Both the position numbers and the translations under genes were made by a program. Positions 36,291 through 43,978 of a stretch of 64,000 bases of DNA are shown here, piece by piece. Source of the stretch: Eubacteriaceae bacterium CHKCI004 (lineage in GTDB: Bacteria; Bacillota; Clostridia; Lachnospirales; Lachnospiraceae). The notes under the pieces are model-generated. The model did no database searches. It was not told where the DNA came from and saw only the letters and a program-made list of their open reading frames with translations. Each line of letters begins with the position of its first letter. Position 1 is the first letter of the stretch. Location of the stretch: contig FCNR01000048.1 in NCBI GenBank assembly GCA_900016875.1, positions 62,001 through 126,000 of the forward strand, read 5' to 3'.

Positions 36291-37604
36291 ATGGAAGTAG
36301 AAAAAAATTTATTTAAATTGAATATAACGAAAGCATTCGACTGGCTGTTTGAGATACAAGATGAAGACAACTTTGGATGGAGCTGGACACGTGATATTTC
36401 ACCTAATTCGCAGAATACCGCAGAGGTTGTCAGTGTTTGTTCGCAGCTATCAGAATATCTTAATGAAAATCAAAAAATTCTTATATCTGAGGCAGTGGAT
36501 AACTGGTTGCTGGAACCCTCTATAAACGGAGCTATAGTAATTGATTATGTATGGATTATGTATTCATTGATACAATTTAGTGAAAAATATAATGAATTTA
36601 GTCCAGAATTTGCCATAGAGAAAATTTATCTTGCTGCAAAGGAATGTGCGGATTTAATCATTGAACTTCAGAATGAAGATGGTGGCTGGGGAGATAATTA
36701 TGGTGAACATTCCACGTTGACAAGAACGGCGCTTGTGATATACTGTATGAAATCGTATACAATGAGGCTTGGTTCCACTACAAATTATGACATTGCTATT
36801 CAAAAAGCTGTTACTTGGATAATCAAAACACAGAACAAGGATGGAGGTTGGGGCAATCAGCCAGTACAACAAGTTATAGAGGAATTTAAAGAGAAAGAGC
36901 ATAATTTTTCCAGAAAAGTAATTTCCGAACAGTACTTATCACAAGCAGTATCCACCGGTTATGCTCTGATGGCTCTTGGACATGTTGCTCCGCATCAATA
37001 TCATGATAATATACAACGTGGTATCAACTACCTTCGTTCTATTCAAAATTCTGATGGAAGCTATGATATTTTCTATGAGGTGGGAATACGAAAAGACGTT
37101 GTTTTTACTTTTCGGCATTTTGGAACTGTGTGGGCACTAAAAGGACTTTTGCGAAATACGGAAGTTTCTTTCTCCGACGGTTGTATCTCGAAAGCAATAT
37201 ATTATCTGATTCAATTGCAGGATGATGCTACAGGAGGGTGGAAATGCTCTCCGGAGTCTGATGTGTACACCTGGTCAACAGCTAATGCTTTATCTATTTT
37301 TGCAAAAGTTCTTTATATCTGTGATAATTCTTTCAGTATGGAACTACGTGGTTATGTTGATGATGTGTTAAAAAGCTCAATTTATAAATATTCTCTCACA
37401 GACCAAATAGCAAATGTAGATATTTCATCTAAATCGGAGTTGCTGCACTCAAAACAAAATGAGAAAACAGTACTCATAAATATTTTAATCAAAATATCAG
37501 TAATCCTGATTGCGATATTTTTTAATCCTGTATCTGCTTTTATCGTCGGTTTGCTGATACTGGTTGATATTATAACGATTATATTCAAAGGAGGATTATC
37601 TTAA
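36291..37604 (+). CDS. Squalene-cyclase/prenyltransferase-repeat protein, C-terminal membrane anchor
   Basis: 437 residues. Four to five alpha-toroid (QW-like) repeats: QNEDGGWGDNYGEH, QNKDGGWGNQPV, QNSDGSYDI, QDDATGGWKCSPESD; an overall alpha/alpha-barrel of the terpene-cyclase/prenyltransferase class. The classical DxDD cyclase motif was not found, so catalysis is uncertain. Two hydrophobic stretches at the C-terminus (about 390-435) suggest membrane attachment. Starts four bases after the TIR gene and overlaps the next start (TAATG). Similar repeat proteins accompany some conflict systems; its job here is unknown. Confidence 0.72.
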   Translation: MEVEKNLFKLNITKAFDWLFEIQDEDNFGWSWTRDISPNSQNTAEVVSVCSQLSEYLNENQKILISEAVDNWLLEPSINGAIVIDYVWIMYSLIQFSEKYNEFSPEFAIEKIYLAAKECADLIIELQNEDGGWGDNYGEHSTLTRTALVIYCMKSYTMRLGSTTNYDIAIQKAVTWIIKTQNKDGGWGNQPVQQVIEEFKEKEHNFSRKVISEQYLSQAVSTGYALMALGHVAPHQYHDNIQRGINYLRSIQNSDGSYDIFYEVGIRKDVVFTFRHFGTVWALKGLLRNTEVSFSDGCISKAIYYLIQLQDDATGGWKCSPESDVYTWSTANALSIFAKVLYICDNSFSMELRGYVDDVLKSSIYKYSLTDQIANVDISSKSELLHSKQNEKTVLINILIKISVILIAIFFNPVSAFIVGLLILVDIITIIFKGGLS

Positions 37605-38242
37605 TGAAAGCAAAAATATGCGGTATTAATTCTTTATCTGAAATGAAAATTGCTCTTGACTCTGGAGCTGATGCTATCGGTTTTCTGGTTGGAATCACTC
37701 ATCTTGCTGAGGATAAAATAGATATTCCAACCGCTTGTGAACTTAGTAAGCGCGTGCCGCCATTTGTATCTAGTGTAGCGGTGACACATTTACAGACTGC
37801 TATGGATATAATTTCTTTATTAAAACAACTTAAGGTAGATACAGTCCAGCTGCATAATGACATAGATCTTACAGAAATTGTGAAAATTCGCAAAGCATTA
37901 CCATATCTAAAAATAATAAAATCGGTCAGTATTACTGGAAAAGAATCTGTCTTAATAGCTAGAAAATATGTCGGATATGCGGACGGTATAATACTCGACA
38001 GCAGGACAAAAGAACGTCTTGGAGGGACAGGTATTACCCATGACTGGTCAATCAGCCGGACTATCGTTGAAGAATCACCCATTCCGGTTATTTTGGCAGG
38101 CGGTCTTACTCCAGACAATCTGCGCGAAGCAATAGAAACGGTACATCCTTATGCTGTTGATGTTAATTCAGGAGTCGAGACAAAGCAGAAAAAAGATCTG
38201 GAAAAAGTAAAACAATTTGTGCAGATAGCACATTGTTTCTAG
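37604..38242 (+). CDS. Phosphoribosylanthranilate isomerase (TrpF-like)
   Basis: 212-residue TIM barrel of the PRAI family. Key residues are present: catalytic Cys in KAKICGIN, the Asp in GIILDSRT, and phosphate loops GGTGITHDWS, LAGGLTPDNL and DVNSGVET. In tryptophan synthesis it isomerises phosphoribosylanthranilate, but no other trp gene is nearby and it is translationally coupled to the cyclase-repeat gene of a TIR operon. A role in processing a ribose-phosphate nucleotide derivative is therefore worth considering (inference). A misplaced trpF is the simple alternative. Confidence 0.82.
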   Translation: MKAKICGINSLSEMKIALDSGADAIGFLVGITHLAEDKIDIPTACELSKRVPPFVSSVAVTHLQTAMDIISLLKQLKVDTVQLHNDIDLTEIVKIRKALPYLKIIKSVSITGKESVLIARKYVGYADGIILDSRTKERLGGTGITHDWSISRTIVEESPIPVILAGGLTPDNLREAIETVHPYAVDVNSGVETKQKKDLEKVKQFVQIAHCF

Positions 38243-38304
38243 ATATATAGATAGAAGTGTATTTGTTGATTCTGATATATTCTTCGACCATATAAATAAA
38301 CATA

Positions 38305-38492
38305 AAAAGTCGGTCTGTCAAAAACCGCTGTTTTAAGCGCTCTAAGACGATTTTGCTCTTCAAAATGAGCAAAAAACCGTCTGAAAATGGTAAAAAAATC
38401 GGTCCGTCTCAATAAGAAAAAAGTCAAATTGAGAAAACAGCTTAAATAAAGGCTCTGAGGCAGTTGAGAAGAAAGGGCAGACCGACTTTTTT
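38305..38492 (+). repeat. MITE-like repeat, copy A (leader upstream)
   Basis: About 188 bp between AAAAAGTCGGTCTGTC and GGGCAGACCGACTTTTTT, which are inverted copies. About 90% identical by eye to copies B and C. The preceding ACCATATAAATA-ACAT also matches the last bases of rt-cas1 before copy C, so copy A carries a fossil of the cas1 3' end. Confidence 0.8.
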
Positions 38493-38513
38493 CTTAGTAT
38501 CAGAAAATAATAT

Positions 38514-38542
38514 TTGACAAAGAAAAAGATGTGTGAGATAAT
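38514..38542 (+). promoter_or_regulatory. CRISPR leader promoter A
   Basis: TTGACA (38514-38519), 17 bases, GATAAT (38537-38542), 35 bases before the first repeat. Same arrangement in leaders B and C. Confidence 0.75.
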
Positions 38543-38577
38543 TGTAAAAAATTAGAAAAGATAATACAAGATATTGT

Positions 38578-38673
38578 GTAAACGGCCCGATATAGAGGGC
38601 AATAACATATACTCTTCAATTGTATATGGCCTTCCCCAAGCCATGTAAACAGCCCGATATAGAGGACAGAAGG
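38578..38673 (+). CRISPR. Type VI-A array A (2 repeats, degenerate)
   Basis: Two repeats start at 38578 and 38645 (period 67) around one spacer. Both begin GTAAAC rather than GTAGAT; the first has GGCCCGATATAGAGGGCAAT, the last is altered (AGAGGACAGAAGG). Probably an old, minimal array. Same orientation as arrays B and C. Confidence 0.75.
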
Positions 38674-38702
38674 ATAAAAGTAAATATTTTACAAGAAAAG
38701 TT

Positions 38703-38740
38703 AAGGCATATTCTAAAAAGGATGTGTCTTTTGTTTTTAT
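38703..38740 (+). terminator. Decayed terminator after array A
   Basis: AAGGCATATTCTAAAAAGGATGTGTCTT then TTGTTTTTATT: imperfect copy of the terminator after array B at 40820. Homology with the sequence upstream of cas2 runs from about 38672 to 38765 and stops near where cas2 would begin. Confidence 0.5.
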
Positions 38741-38914
38741 TAGAAAAAATGGAATTGTATATTTAAGATTGTGAAAATAAATAAATGGTAAATAGAACGT
38801 ACCTCAGTATTTTGTATGATATGGATTAAAGGTTTTTGGATAATATGTTTTTATGGTTGTCGAGTCTGTGTGTGAATTGTTGAAAATTCGGTAAAGGAGA
38901 AATGAAATAAAGAC

Positions 38915-38965
38915 AAAAAAATACCCCACATTAGCAACTAATATAGCTATCGCTAAGGTGGGGTA
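38915..38965 (-). terminator. Terminator of the membrane/SH3-like gene
   Basis: Minus strand: TACCCCACCTTAGC... pairs with GCTAATGTGGGGTA, followed by a run of T (A run at 38915-38921 on the + strand). Confidence 0.8.
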
Positions 38966-39024
38966 AAAGATGGTAAAAAGAGGATTTATTTGATAGTCTG
39001 GTTTTGTTTGGCAGTTGATCTTTT

Positions 39025-39870
39025 TTATTCATTAAAAAAATTAATCTGACATAAAATCCATGAGTGTTCATATATGAAAACAAATTTATTTAATAAATTA
39101 TATGGCATAAAATTATACCAACTTTTTTCAATTTTTTCTTTTTGTTTATTTATAATATTTTCATTTTCTTTCTCATAATATTTTTGCATTCCTTTTTTGT
39201 GGATATACCCGATTTCTCCATTGTCTGTAATTATTCTATACCATCCTCCAGTTACATCCTTATTATAATTATCAACTAAGAATCCATCTCCTTCTTTATA
39301 TTTCTCTAAAATGTGCTTTTCATCGACTATCTCTTCTTCATAGATATTATCAAATACATATCCAATCCATTCCACAGGTATATGACCTTTTTTCCATCTG
39401 CCGAAAAAAACATTTTGTGGTCTATCAATACATTTAACATATTTGATATTATCATTATCTTTTTTCACGTTATAACTTAAATCATAACCGATTATCCATA
39501 TTATTAATAAAACAAGTAATATATATAAAGATATTAAATTAATTCCAAAATAATCAATAATAGACATAATGATGAAATTTATTAATAGAAGGATAATTAT
39601 TGTTTTTACATTTCCAACTACATCAAAAAAGTAATATGTAATTACTCCTCCAATACAATGTCCAATAATAGCTAGCACAAATGAAAAACTGCTATTTTCT
39701 TTTCTATTAGGGCTGCTTAAATAAGCACATATTCCGAAAAACCAATAGCCTGCAATAAATAAAATTTTAATACAAAACAAAACTATTGGTGCAATTTGTA
39801 CTGCTAAGCCTACAGCAGCCAAAAGCATTACTAAAATAACCATTACTGGGATTCCAACAATAATAAACAT
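39025..39870 (-). CDS. Membrane protein with SH3-like C-terminus
   Basis: 281 residues; start at 39870 because GGAGG lies just before that ATG. About five hydrophobic helices in the first 140 residues, then a soluble part with a pattern like a bacterial SH3 domain (YKEGDGFLVDNYN ... GWYRIITDNGEIGYIHK). Only gene on the minus strand between 29 and 55 kb. It is AT-rich and sits between array A and repeat B, that is, inserted in the duplicated CRISPR region. No known function. Confidence 0.6.
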   Translation of the reverse strand: MFIIVGIPVMVILVMLLAAVGLAVQIAPIVLFCIKILFIAGYWFFGICAYLSSPNRKENSSFSFVLAIIGHCIGGVITYYFFDVVGNVKTIIILLLINFIIMSIIDYFGINLISLYILLVLLIIWIIGYDLSYNVKKDNDNIKYVKCIDRPQNVFFGRWKKGHIPVEWIGYVFDNIYEEEIVDEKHILEKYKEGDGFLVDNYNKDVTGGWYRIITDNGEIGYIHKKGMQKYYEKENENIINKQKEKIEKSWYNFMPYNLLNKFVFIYEHSWILCQINFFNE

Positions 39871-40281
39871 ATGTACCTCCATTTCTCTGCCTTTCAAGCA
39901 TAAATAAGTGAATCTGTAAAATTTTCAAGATCTCATAAGATAGCTTATTAAATGTAATATTTATTTGGATGTCCACTACTTTCTGATACTGTACCACTAT
40001 CCTATAATTATATTTTTCTCATATTAAGCAACCCAAACTCCCGAGTTTGACAGAATATGCACTTTATAAAAGTATCACACAAGCAACCCAAAACAAGAAA
40101 ATGCTTTATCCAGTTATAAATAGAATAGCATCTGATTTACTCATACACCGACTATGGTCAGAAAGTTTACTTTGGGGGTATTTCAGTGTTGATTCATATT
40201 GTTAATTTATTTAAGCGGTGGAAAAAGACAATTCGAATAAGAAACCGGGGAGAACTCTATGAACTAGATAGATATGCATAT
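39871..40281. other. Intergenic AT-rich stretch before repeat B
   Basis: No gene was found. A 12-base direct repeat AAGCAACCCAAA occurs at 40026 and 40081; its meaning is unknown. The last bases (ATATGCATA before 40282) weakly resemble the end of rt-cas1 seen before repeats A and C. Confidence 0.4.
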
Positions 40282-40469
40282 AAAAGTCGGTCTGTCAAAA
40301 ACCGCTGTTTTAAGCGCTCTAAGACGATTTTATTCTGAAAAATGGAAAAAAAGCGCCTGAAAACGGTAAAAAAATCGGTTCGTCTCAATAAGAAAAAAGT
40401 CAAATTGAGAAAACAGCTTAAATAAAGGCTCGGAGGCAGTTAAGAAAAAAGAGACAGACCGACTTTTTT
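40282..40469 (+). repeat. MITE-like repeat, copy B
   Basis: AAAAGTCGGTCTGTC ... GACAGACCGACTTTTTT terminal inverted repeats, about 188 bp, followed by the conserved leader to array B. Confidence 0.8.
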
Positions 40470-40490
40470 CTTAGCATCAGAAAATAATAT

Positions 40491-40519
40491 TTGACAAAGA
40501 AAAAGATGTGTGAGATAAT
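40491..40519 (+). promoter_or_regulatory. CRISPR leader promoter B
   Basis: TTGACA (40491-40496), 17 bases, GATAAT (40514-40519), near-consensus housekeeping promoter firing into array B. Confidence 0.78.
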
Positions 40520-40555
40520 TGTAGAAAATTAAGGAAGACAATACAAGATGTTGTT

Positions 40556-40791
40556 GTAGATAGCCCGATATAGAGGGCAATAAACGAGCATTATCACGGT
40601 GTTACCCGGACAATATAAATTGTAGTAGATAGCCCGATATAGAGGGCAATAAACATTAGGCAGCCTAAGAAAAGAATTCGAAGAATCATCCGAGATTGTA
40701 GATAGCCCGATATAGAGGGCAATAAACGAGATGAGATGCAGGACTTTCAGGATTTTCGTCAGTAAACAGCCCGATATAGAGGGCAGAAGAA
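40556..40791 (+). CRISPR. Type VI-A array B (4 repeats, 3 spacers)
   Basis: Repeats start at 40556, 40625, 40698 and 40762. Core GTAGATAGCC CGATATAGAG followed by GGCAATAAAC, 30 bases; the last copy is degenerate (GTAAACAGCC..., GGCAGAAG). Spacers 39, 43 and 34 bases if the repeat is taken as 30, so the functional unit may extend a few bases 5'. GCCC/GGGC forms the short stem with loop GATATAGA expected of a Cas13a crRNA 5' handle. Transcription left to right from the leader. Confidence 0.93.
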
Positions 40792-40819
40792 TAAAAGTAA
40801 ATATTTTACAAGAAAAGTT

Positions 40820-40856
40820 AAGGCATATTCTAAAGAGAATGTGCCTTTTGTTTTTA
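40820..40856 (+). terminator. Terminator between array B and cas2
   Basis: AAGGCATATTCT / AGAATGTGCCTT 12-bp stem (one mismatch), four-base loop, then TTGTTTTTATT. Confidence 0.75.
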
Positions 40857-40881
40857 TTAGAAAAAATGAAAAGGGGATTGT

Positions 40882-41142
40882 ATGTTTGTGATAGTTGCTT
40901 ATGATGTGTCTTCTTCCCGTGGAACAAAGATTATGAAAATCTGCCGGAAATATTTGCATCATGTGCAAAAATCCGTTTTTGAGGGGACGATTACAGAGGC
41001 AAAATTAAAGCAATTACAGAGAGAACTAAAAAATACACTGATTCCAGATTTGGATAAAGTTAGTATTTATTGTCTGGATTCTATTAAATATGCCAGTAAA
41101 ATTCAGATTGGAGCGGTCGAAGATATGGATATTTTTCTGTAG
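40882..41142 (+). CDS. cas2: Cas2
   Basis: 86-residue Cas2, partner of Cas1 in the spacer-integration complex. Ferredoxin-like start MFVIVAYDVSSSRGTKIMKI with the conserved Asp of strand 1, then QKSVFEGTITEAKLKQL typical of Cas2. AAAAGGGG ribosome site. It lies 11 bases before rt-cas1, so the two are co-transcribed. A decayed second cas2 lies at 48104. Confidence 0.95.
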   Translation: MFVIVAYDVSSSRGTKIMKICRKYLHHVQKSVFEGTITEAKLKQLQRELKNTLIPDLDKVSIYCLDSIKYASKIQIGAVEDMDIFL

Positions 41143-41153
41143 AGAATAAGGAA

Positions 41154-43070
41154 GTGTTAAATGTGTATTTAGACGATATTTTTACAGAAGAAAATATACA
41201 AAATGCACTACACTATGTTTTGTCCAGAAAAAACAGCTGTGGCATAGATGGGATATTTGTAAAAGATTTTGAAGAATATTGGATATTAAATGGTCAGAAA
41301 ATTTTGAAGCAGGTGATGAACGGAGTATATATGGTGTCGCCTGTTCAACTTCGTGAAATAATTATGCCTACGGGAAAGCATAGAATAATTGCACATTACA
41401 CATGTACGGACAGATTGATTACCAGAATTCTGGCAGAAAGTTTGCAAAAAGAAGTAGATGATTCTTTATCAGAATATAGCTATGCTTATCGAAAACAAAG
41501 AGGGGTTATTAAGGCTGTAGAACAAGCAGCAGCATATATGCAGGCAGGGAAGATATGGGTATTAGAACTGGATATTGAAAACTATTTTAATAATATTAAT
41601 TTAACATTAATGGAAGAAAAAATCCGGGAAATTATTTTAGATAAAAATTTATTTTCATTAATGGAACAATATCTTCGTTGTGAGGTGATGGAGGAGGAAT
41701 ATACGAAAACATATATAAAAGATAAGGGGTTAGTGCAAGGGTGTTCCCTAAGTCCGGTGTTGAGTAATATCTATCTTAATAAATTGGATCAGCAAATGGA
41801 GAAAGAAGGACTTTCTTTTTGTAGATTTGGGGACAATATTAACATTTATTTCTACAATAAATTGGAAGCGGCAGAATGGTATGCAAAAATAAAAGCAATA
41901 ATAGAAAATGAATTTGATTTACATTTAAATATAAGAAAAAGTGGGATTTACCTGGGAGTGAACAGGATATTTTTGGGGTATTCCTTTAAAAAACAACGCT
42001 CCGGTGAAATACTGACTGCTCGGAATATAAAAAAGAAAACGATATTTTATGCCAACTGGCATACATCGGCTCTTCAGTATACAGGAAAAGAATATCATAT
42101 AATTAATGATGGTATTTTAAATAAAAAAGATTATACGTTATTATTTGAAAATGAAAAAGAGAAAAAATATCTTCCTGTTGAGACGGTAGATAAACTGAAT
42201 ATTTATTCTAATGTGATATTTGATACAGGATTTTTCGAAATGGTTTCCAGATATAATATTGATGTTAGTATTTTTGATAAATATGGAAAGCATTGCGGTA
42301 CTTTCTGTGGGAGTAAACACGCTAGAACATCTGATATGGTTATTAAACAGGTGTCGCTTTACAATAATGATGCTAAAAGATTGTCTGTAGCAAAAAGTAT
42401 GTTGATTGCTGCCGCGCATAATATGCGTGCTAACGTACGCTATTATGTAAAAAAAGAAAAATTAAAAAAAGAGAATGTCGATAAGTTATCGGCTTTCATA
42501 AAGAAGCTTAACGATGCATCATCAATTTCGAATTTGATGATGATAGAAGCACAATGCAGACAGAGTTACTATACTTATATGGGAAAAATCATTGGCGGCG
42601 GACCATTCCATTTTGCACAGAGAACGAAACGACCTCCCAGAGATGCTGTCAATGCTATGATAAGTTTTGGAAATGTATTTCTTTATGAAAAGATTGCAAC
42701 AGAAATATATAAAACATCATTAGATATTAAGGTTGGTTTCCTTCATTCGACCAATCGTCGGAAGGCGACATTGAATCTGGACATTGCAGAGATATTTAAA
42801 CCAGTGATTGTGGACAGAGTGATTTTTACAGTAATACATAAAAGGATTTTGGATGTTTCCAGACATTTTGAATCTCAAGAAAACAATGGAGTTTATTTGA
42901 ACAGGGAAGGAAAGAGACCGTTTATCAATGAATTAATGCGAAAAATGTACACTAAAATAACGGTAGATAGAAAATTGATGACTTATGAAGCATTAATAAG
43001 AAATGAAATATGGAAAATCTATCGGATGATAGAACGGGGCGAATCCTACAAACCATATAAATATACATAA
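41154..43070 (+). CDS. cas1: Reverse transcriptase-Cas1 fusion
   Basis: 638 residues. The start is GTG 41154 or, better spaced from AAGGA, GTG 41163. RT part (1-290): ELDIENYFNNIN (D140, palm motif A), KGLVQGCSLSPVLSNIYLN (fingers/palm motif), and CRFGDNINIY (225-228) at the YxDD position, so the second aspartate is Asn. Cas1 part (about 295-638) has the metal site E465 (NLMMIEAQCRQSYY), H531 (VGFLHSTNRRK) and D543 (NLDIAEIFKP), with RPPRDAVNAMISFG. RT-Cas1 proteins have been reported with type VI-A systems and may acquire spacers from RNA. The Cas1 site looks active; RT activity with FGDN is uncertain. Confidence 0.93.
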   Translation: MLNVYLDDIFTEENIQNALHYVLSRKNSCGIDGIFVKDFEEYWILNGQKILKQVMNGVYMVSPVQLREIIMPTGKHRIIAHYTCTDRLITRILAESLQKEVDDSLSEYSYAYRKQRGVIKAVEQAAAYMQAGKIWVLELDIENYFNNINLTLMEEKIREIILDKNLFSLMEQYLRCEVMEEEYTKTYIKDKGLVQGCSLSPVLSNIYLNKLDQQMEKEGLSFCRFGDNINIYFYNKLEAAEWYAKIKAIIENEFDLHLNIRKSGIYLGVNRIFLGYSFKKQRSGEILTARNIKKKTIFYANWHTSALQYTGKEYHIINDGILNKKDYTLLFENEKEKKYLPVETVDKLNIYSNVIFDTGFFEMVSRYNIDVSIFDKYGKHCGTFCGSKHARTSDMVIKQVSLYNNDAKRLSVAKSMLIAAAHNMRANVRYYVKKEKLKKENVDKLSAFIKKLNDASSISNLMMIEAQCRQSYYTYMGKIIGGGPFHFAQRTKRPPRDAVNAMISFGNVFLYEKIATEIYKTSLDIKVGFLHSTNRRKATLNLDIAEIFKPVIVDRVIFTVIHKRILDVSRHFESQENNGVYLNREGKRPFINELMRKMYTKITVDRKLMTYEALIRNEIWKIYRMIERGESYKPYKYT

Positions 43071-43259
43071 AAAGTCGGTCTGTCAAAAACCGCTGTTTTA
43101 AGCGCTCTAAGACGATTTTGTTCTGCAAAATGAGCAAAAAACCACATGAAAACAATAAAAAAATCGGTCTGTCCCAATAAGAAAAAAGTCAAATTGAAAA
43201 AATGGTTTAAATAAAGGCTCTGAGGCAGTTGAGAAGAAAGAGACAGACCGACTTTTTTC
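43069..43259 (+). repeat. MITE-like repeat, copy C
   Basis: AAAAAGTCGGTCTGTC ... GACAGACCGACTTTTTT terminal inverted repeats; it overlaps the rt-cas1 stop codon and can act as its terminator while carrying the leader to array C. Confidence 0.82.
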
Positions 43260-43279
43260 TTAGTATCAGAAAATAATAT

Positions 43280-43308
43280 TTGACAAAGAAAAAGATGTGT
43301 GAGATAAT
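43280..43308 (+). promoter_or_regulatory. CRISPR leader promoter C
   Basis: TTGACA (43280-43285), 17 bases, GATAAT (43303-43308). Confidence 0.78.
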
Positions 43309-43344
43309 TGTAGGAAATTAAGGAAGACAATACAAGATATTGTT

Positions 43345-43570
43345 GTAGATAGCCCGATATAGAGGGCAATAAACCTTTTAACAAACTTTTCTGCATCCTA
43401 AAGTTTATTACCCGTAGATAGCCCGATATAGAGGGCAATAAAGAATGTCTTTTGGCTCTGTTTTCCTTCCTTTATAGGTAGATAGCCCGATATAGAGGGC
43501 AATAACCTAAATGACGAGCACGATAACGACGATATTTTACGTAGACAGCCCGATATAGAGGGGAAAGAAG
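43345..43570 (+). CRISPR. Type VI-A array C (4 repeats, 3 spacers)
   Basis: Repeats start at 43345, 43414, 43478 and 43541; periods 69, 64, 63. The first equals the array B repeat; the second ends AATAAAG, the third AATAAC, the last is GTAGACAGCC... with a damaged 3' end. Leader-proximal repeat is the intact one, as expected for leader-end acquisition. It sits between rt-cas1 and cas13a. Confidence 0.93.
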
Positions 43571-43607
43571 ATATAGTTAAGTAAATAAAAGAACACATGT
43601 CGAAGTA

Positions 43608-43657
43608 AAACAGTTTTTATGAATTAGTCAGGAAGACTAAAACATAGGAGCTGTTTT
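43608..43657 (+). terminator. Terminator-like cassette, copy 2 (after array C)
   Basis: AACAGTTTTTATGAATTAGTC / GACTAAAACATAGGAGCTGTTTTTT hairpin with T-run; same cassette as 29148 and 49019. Confidence 0.65.
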
Positions 43658-43712
43658 TTGGTTGCGATTTTTTAGAAAAAATTTATAGAAAAAAATAAAA
43701 AAAGATATAAGA

Positions 43713-43718
43713 TATAAT
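43713..43718 (+). promoter_or_regulatory. Possible cas13a promoter (-10)
   Basis: GGTATAAGATATAAT-like sequence (here AGATATAAGATATAAT) after a long A-tract; the identical arrangement lies before the DUF3800-TPR gene (TATAAT 49125-49130). No clear -35. The transcript leader would be about 255 bases. Confidence 0.4.
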
Positions 43719-43978
43719 AAATGGAACAATACAGAGGAATAATGGTGAAATTATTTGCATTAAAGGAAGGGGGAAAAGGATGGTATTAAATCCGTTTGTT
43801 GTTTAACGACAGATTTTGAACGTAGTAATCCAATGGAAAAGTCGGAAGATACATAAAAGGGAGCATGGGATTGTTTTGATGATGTATTTTTTTGATGTGA
43901 TGAGGGATACCGGGTTTTAAGAAGAAAATTTGTGTGTATGTAACCAGGATAAAAAACATAAGGATGAGGTGAAGAAAG

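Noticed and set aside
37604-38242. Part of a tryptophan biosynthesis operon
   Set aside because: No trpE, D, C, B or A in the window, and it is coupled to a TIR/cyclase operon.
40026-40092. Direct repeat AAGCAACCCAAA as attachment site
   Set aside because: Only 12 bases, 55 apart, with no integrase gene between or beside it.
38578-43570. Three independent CRISPR systems
   Set aside because: Repeats, leaders and flanking repeats are near identical; they are copies served by one cas set.
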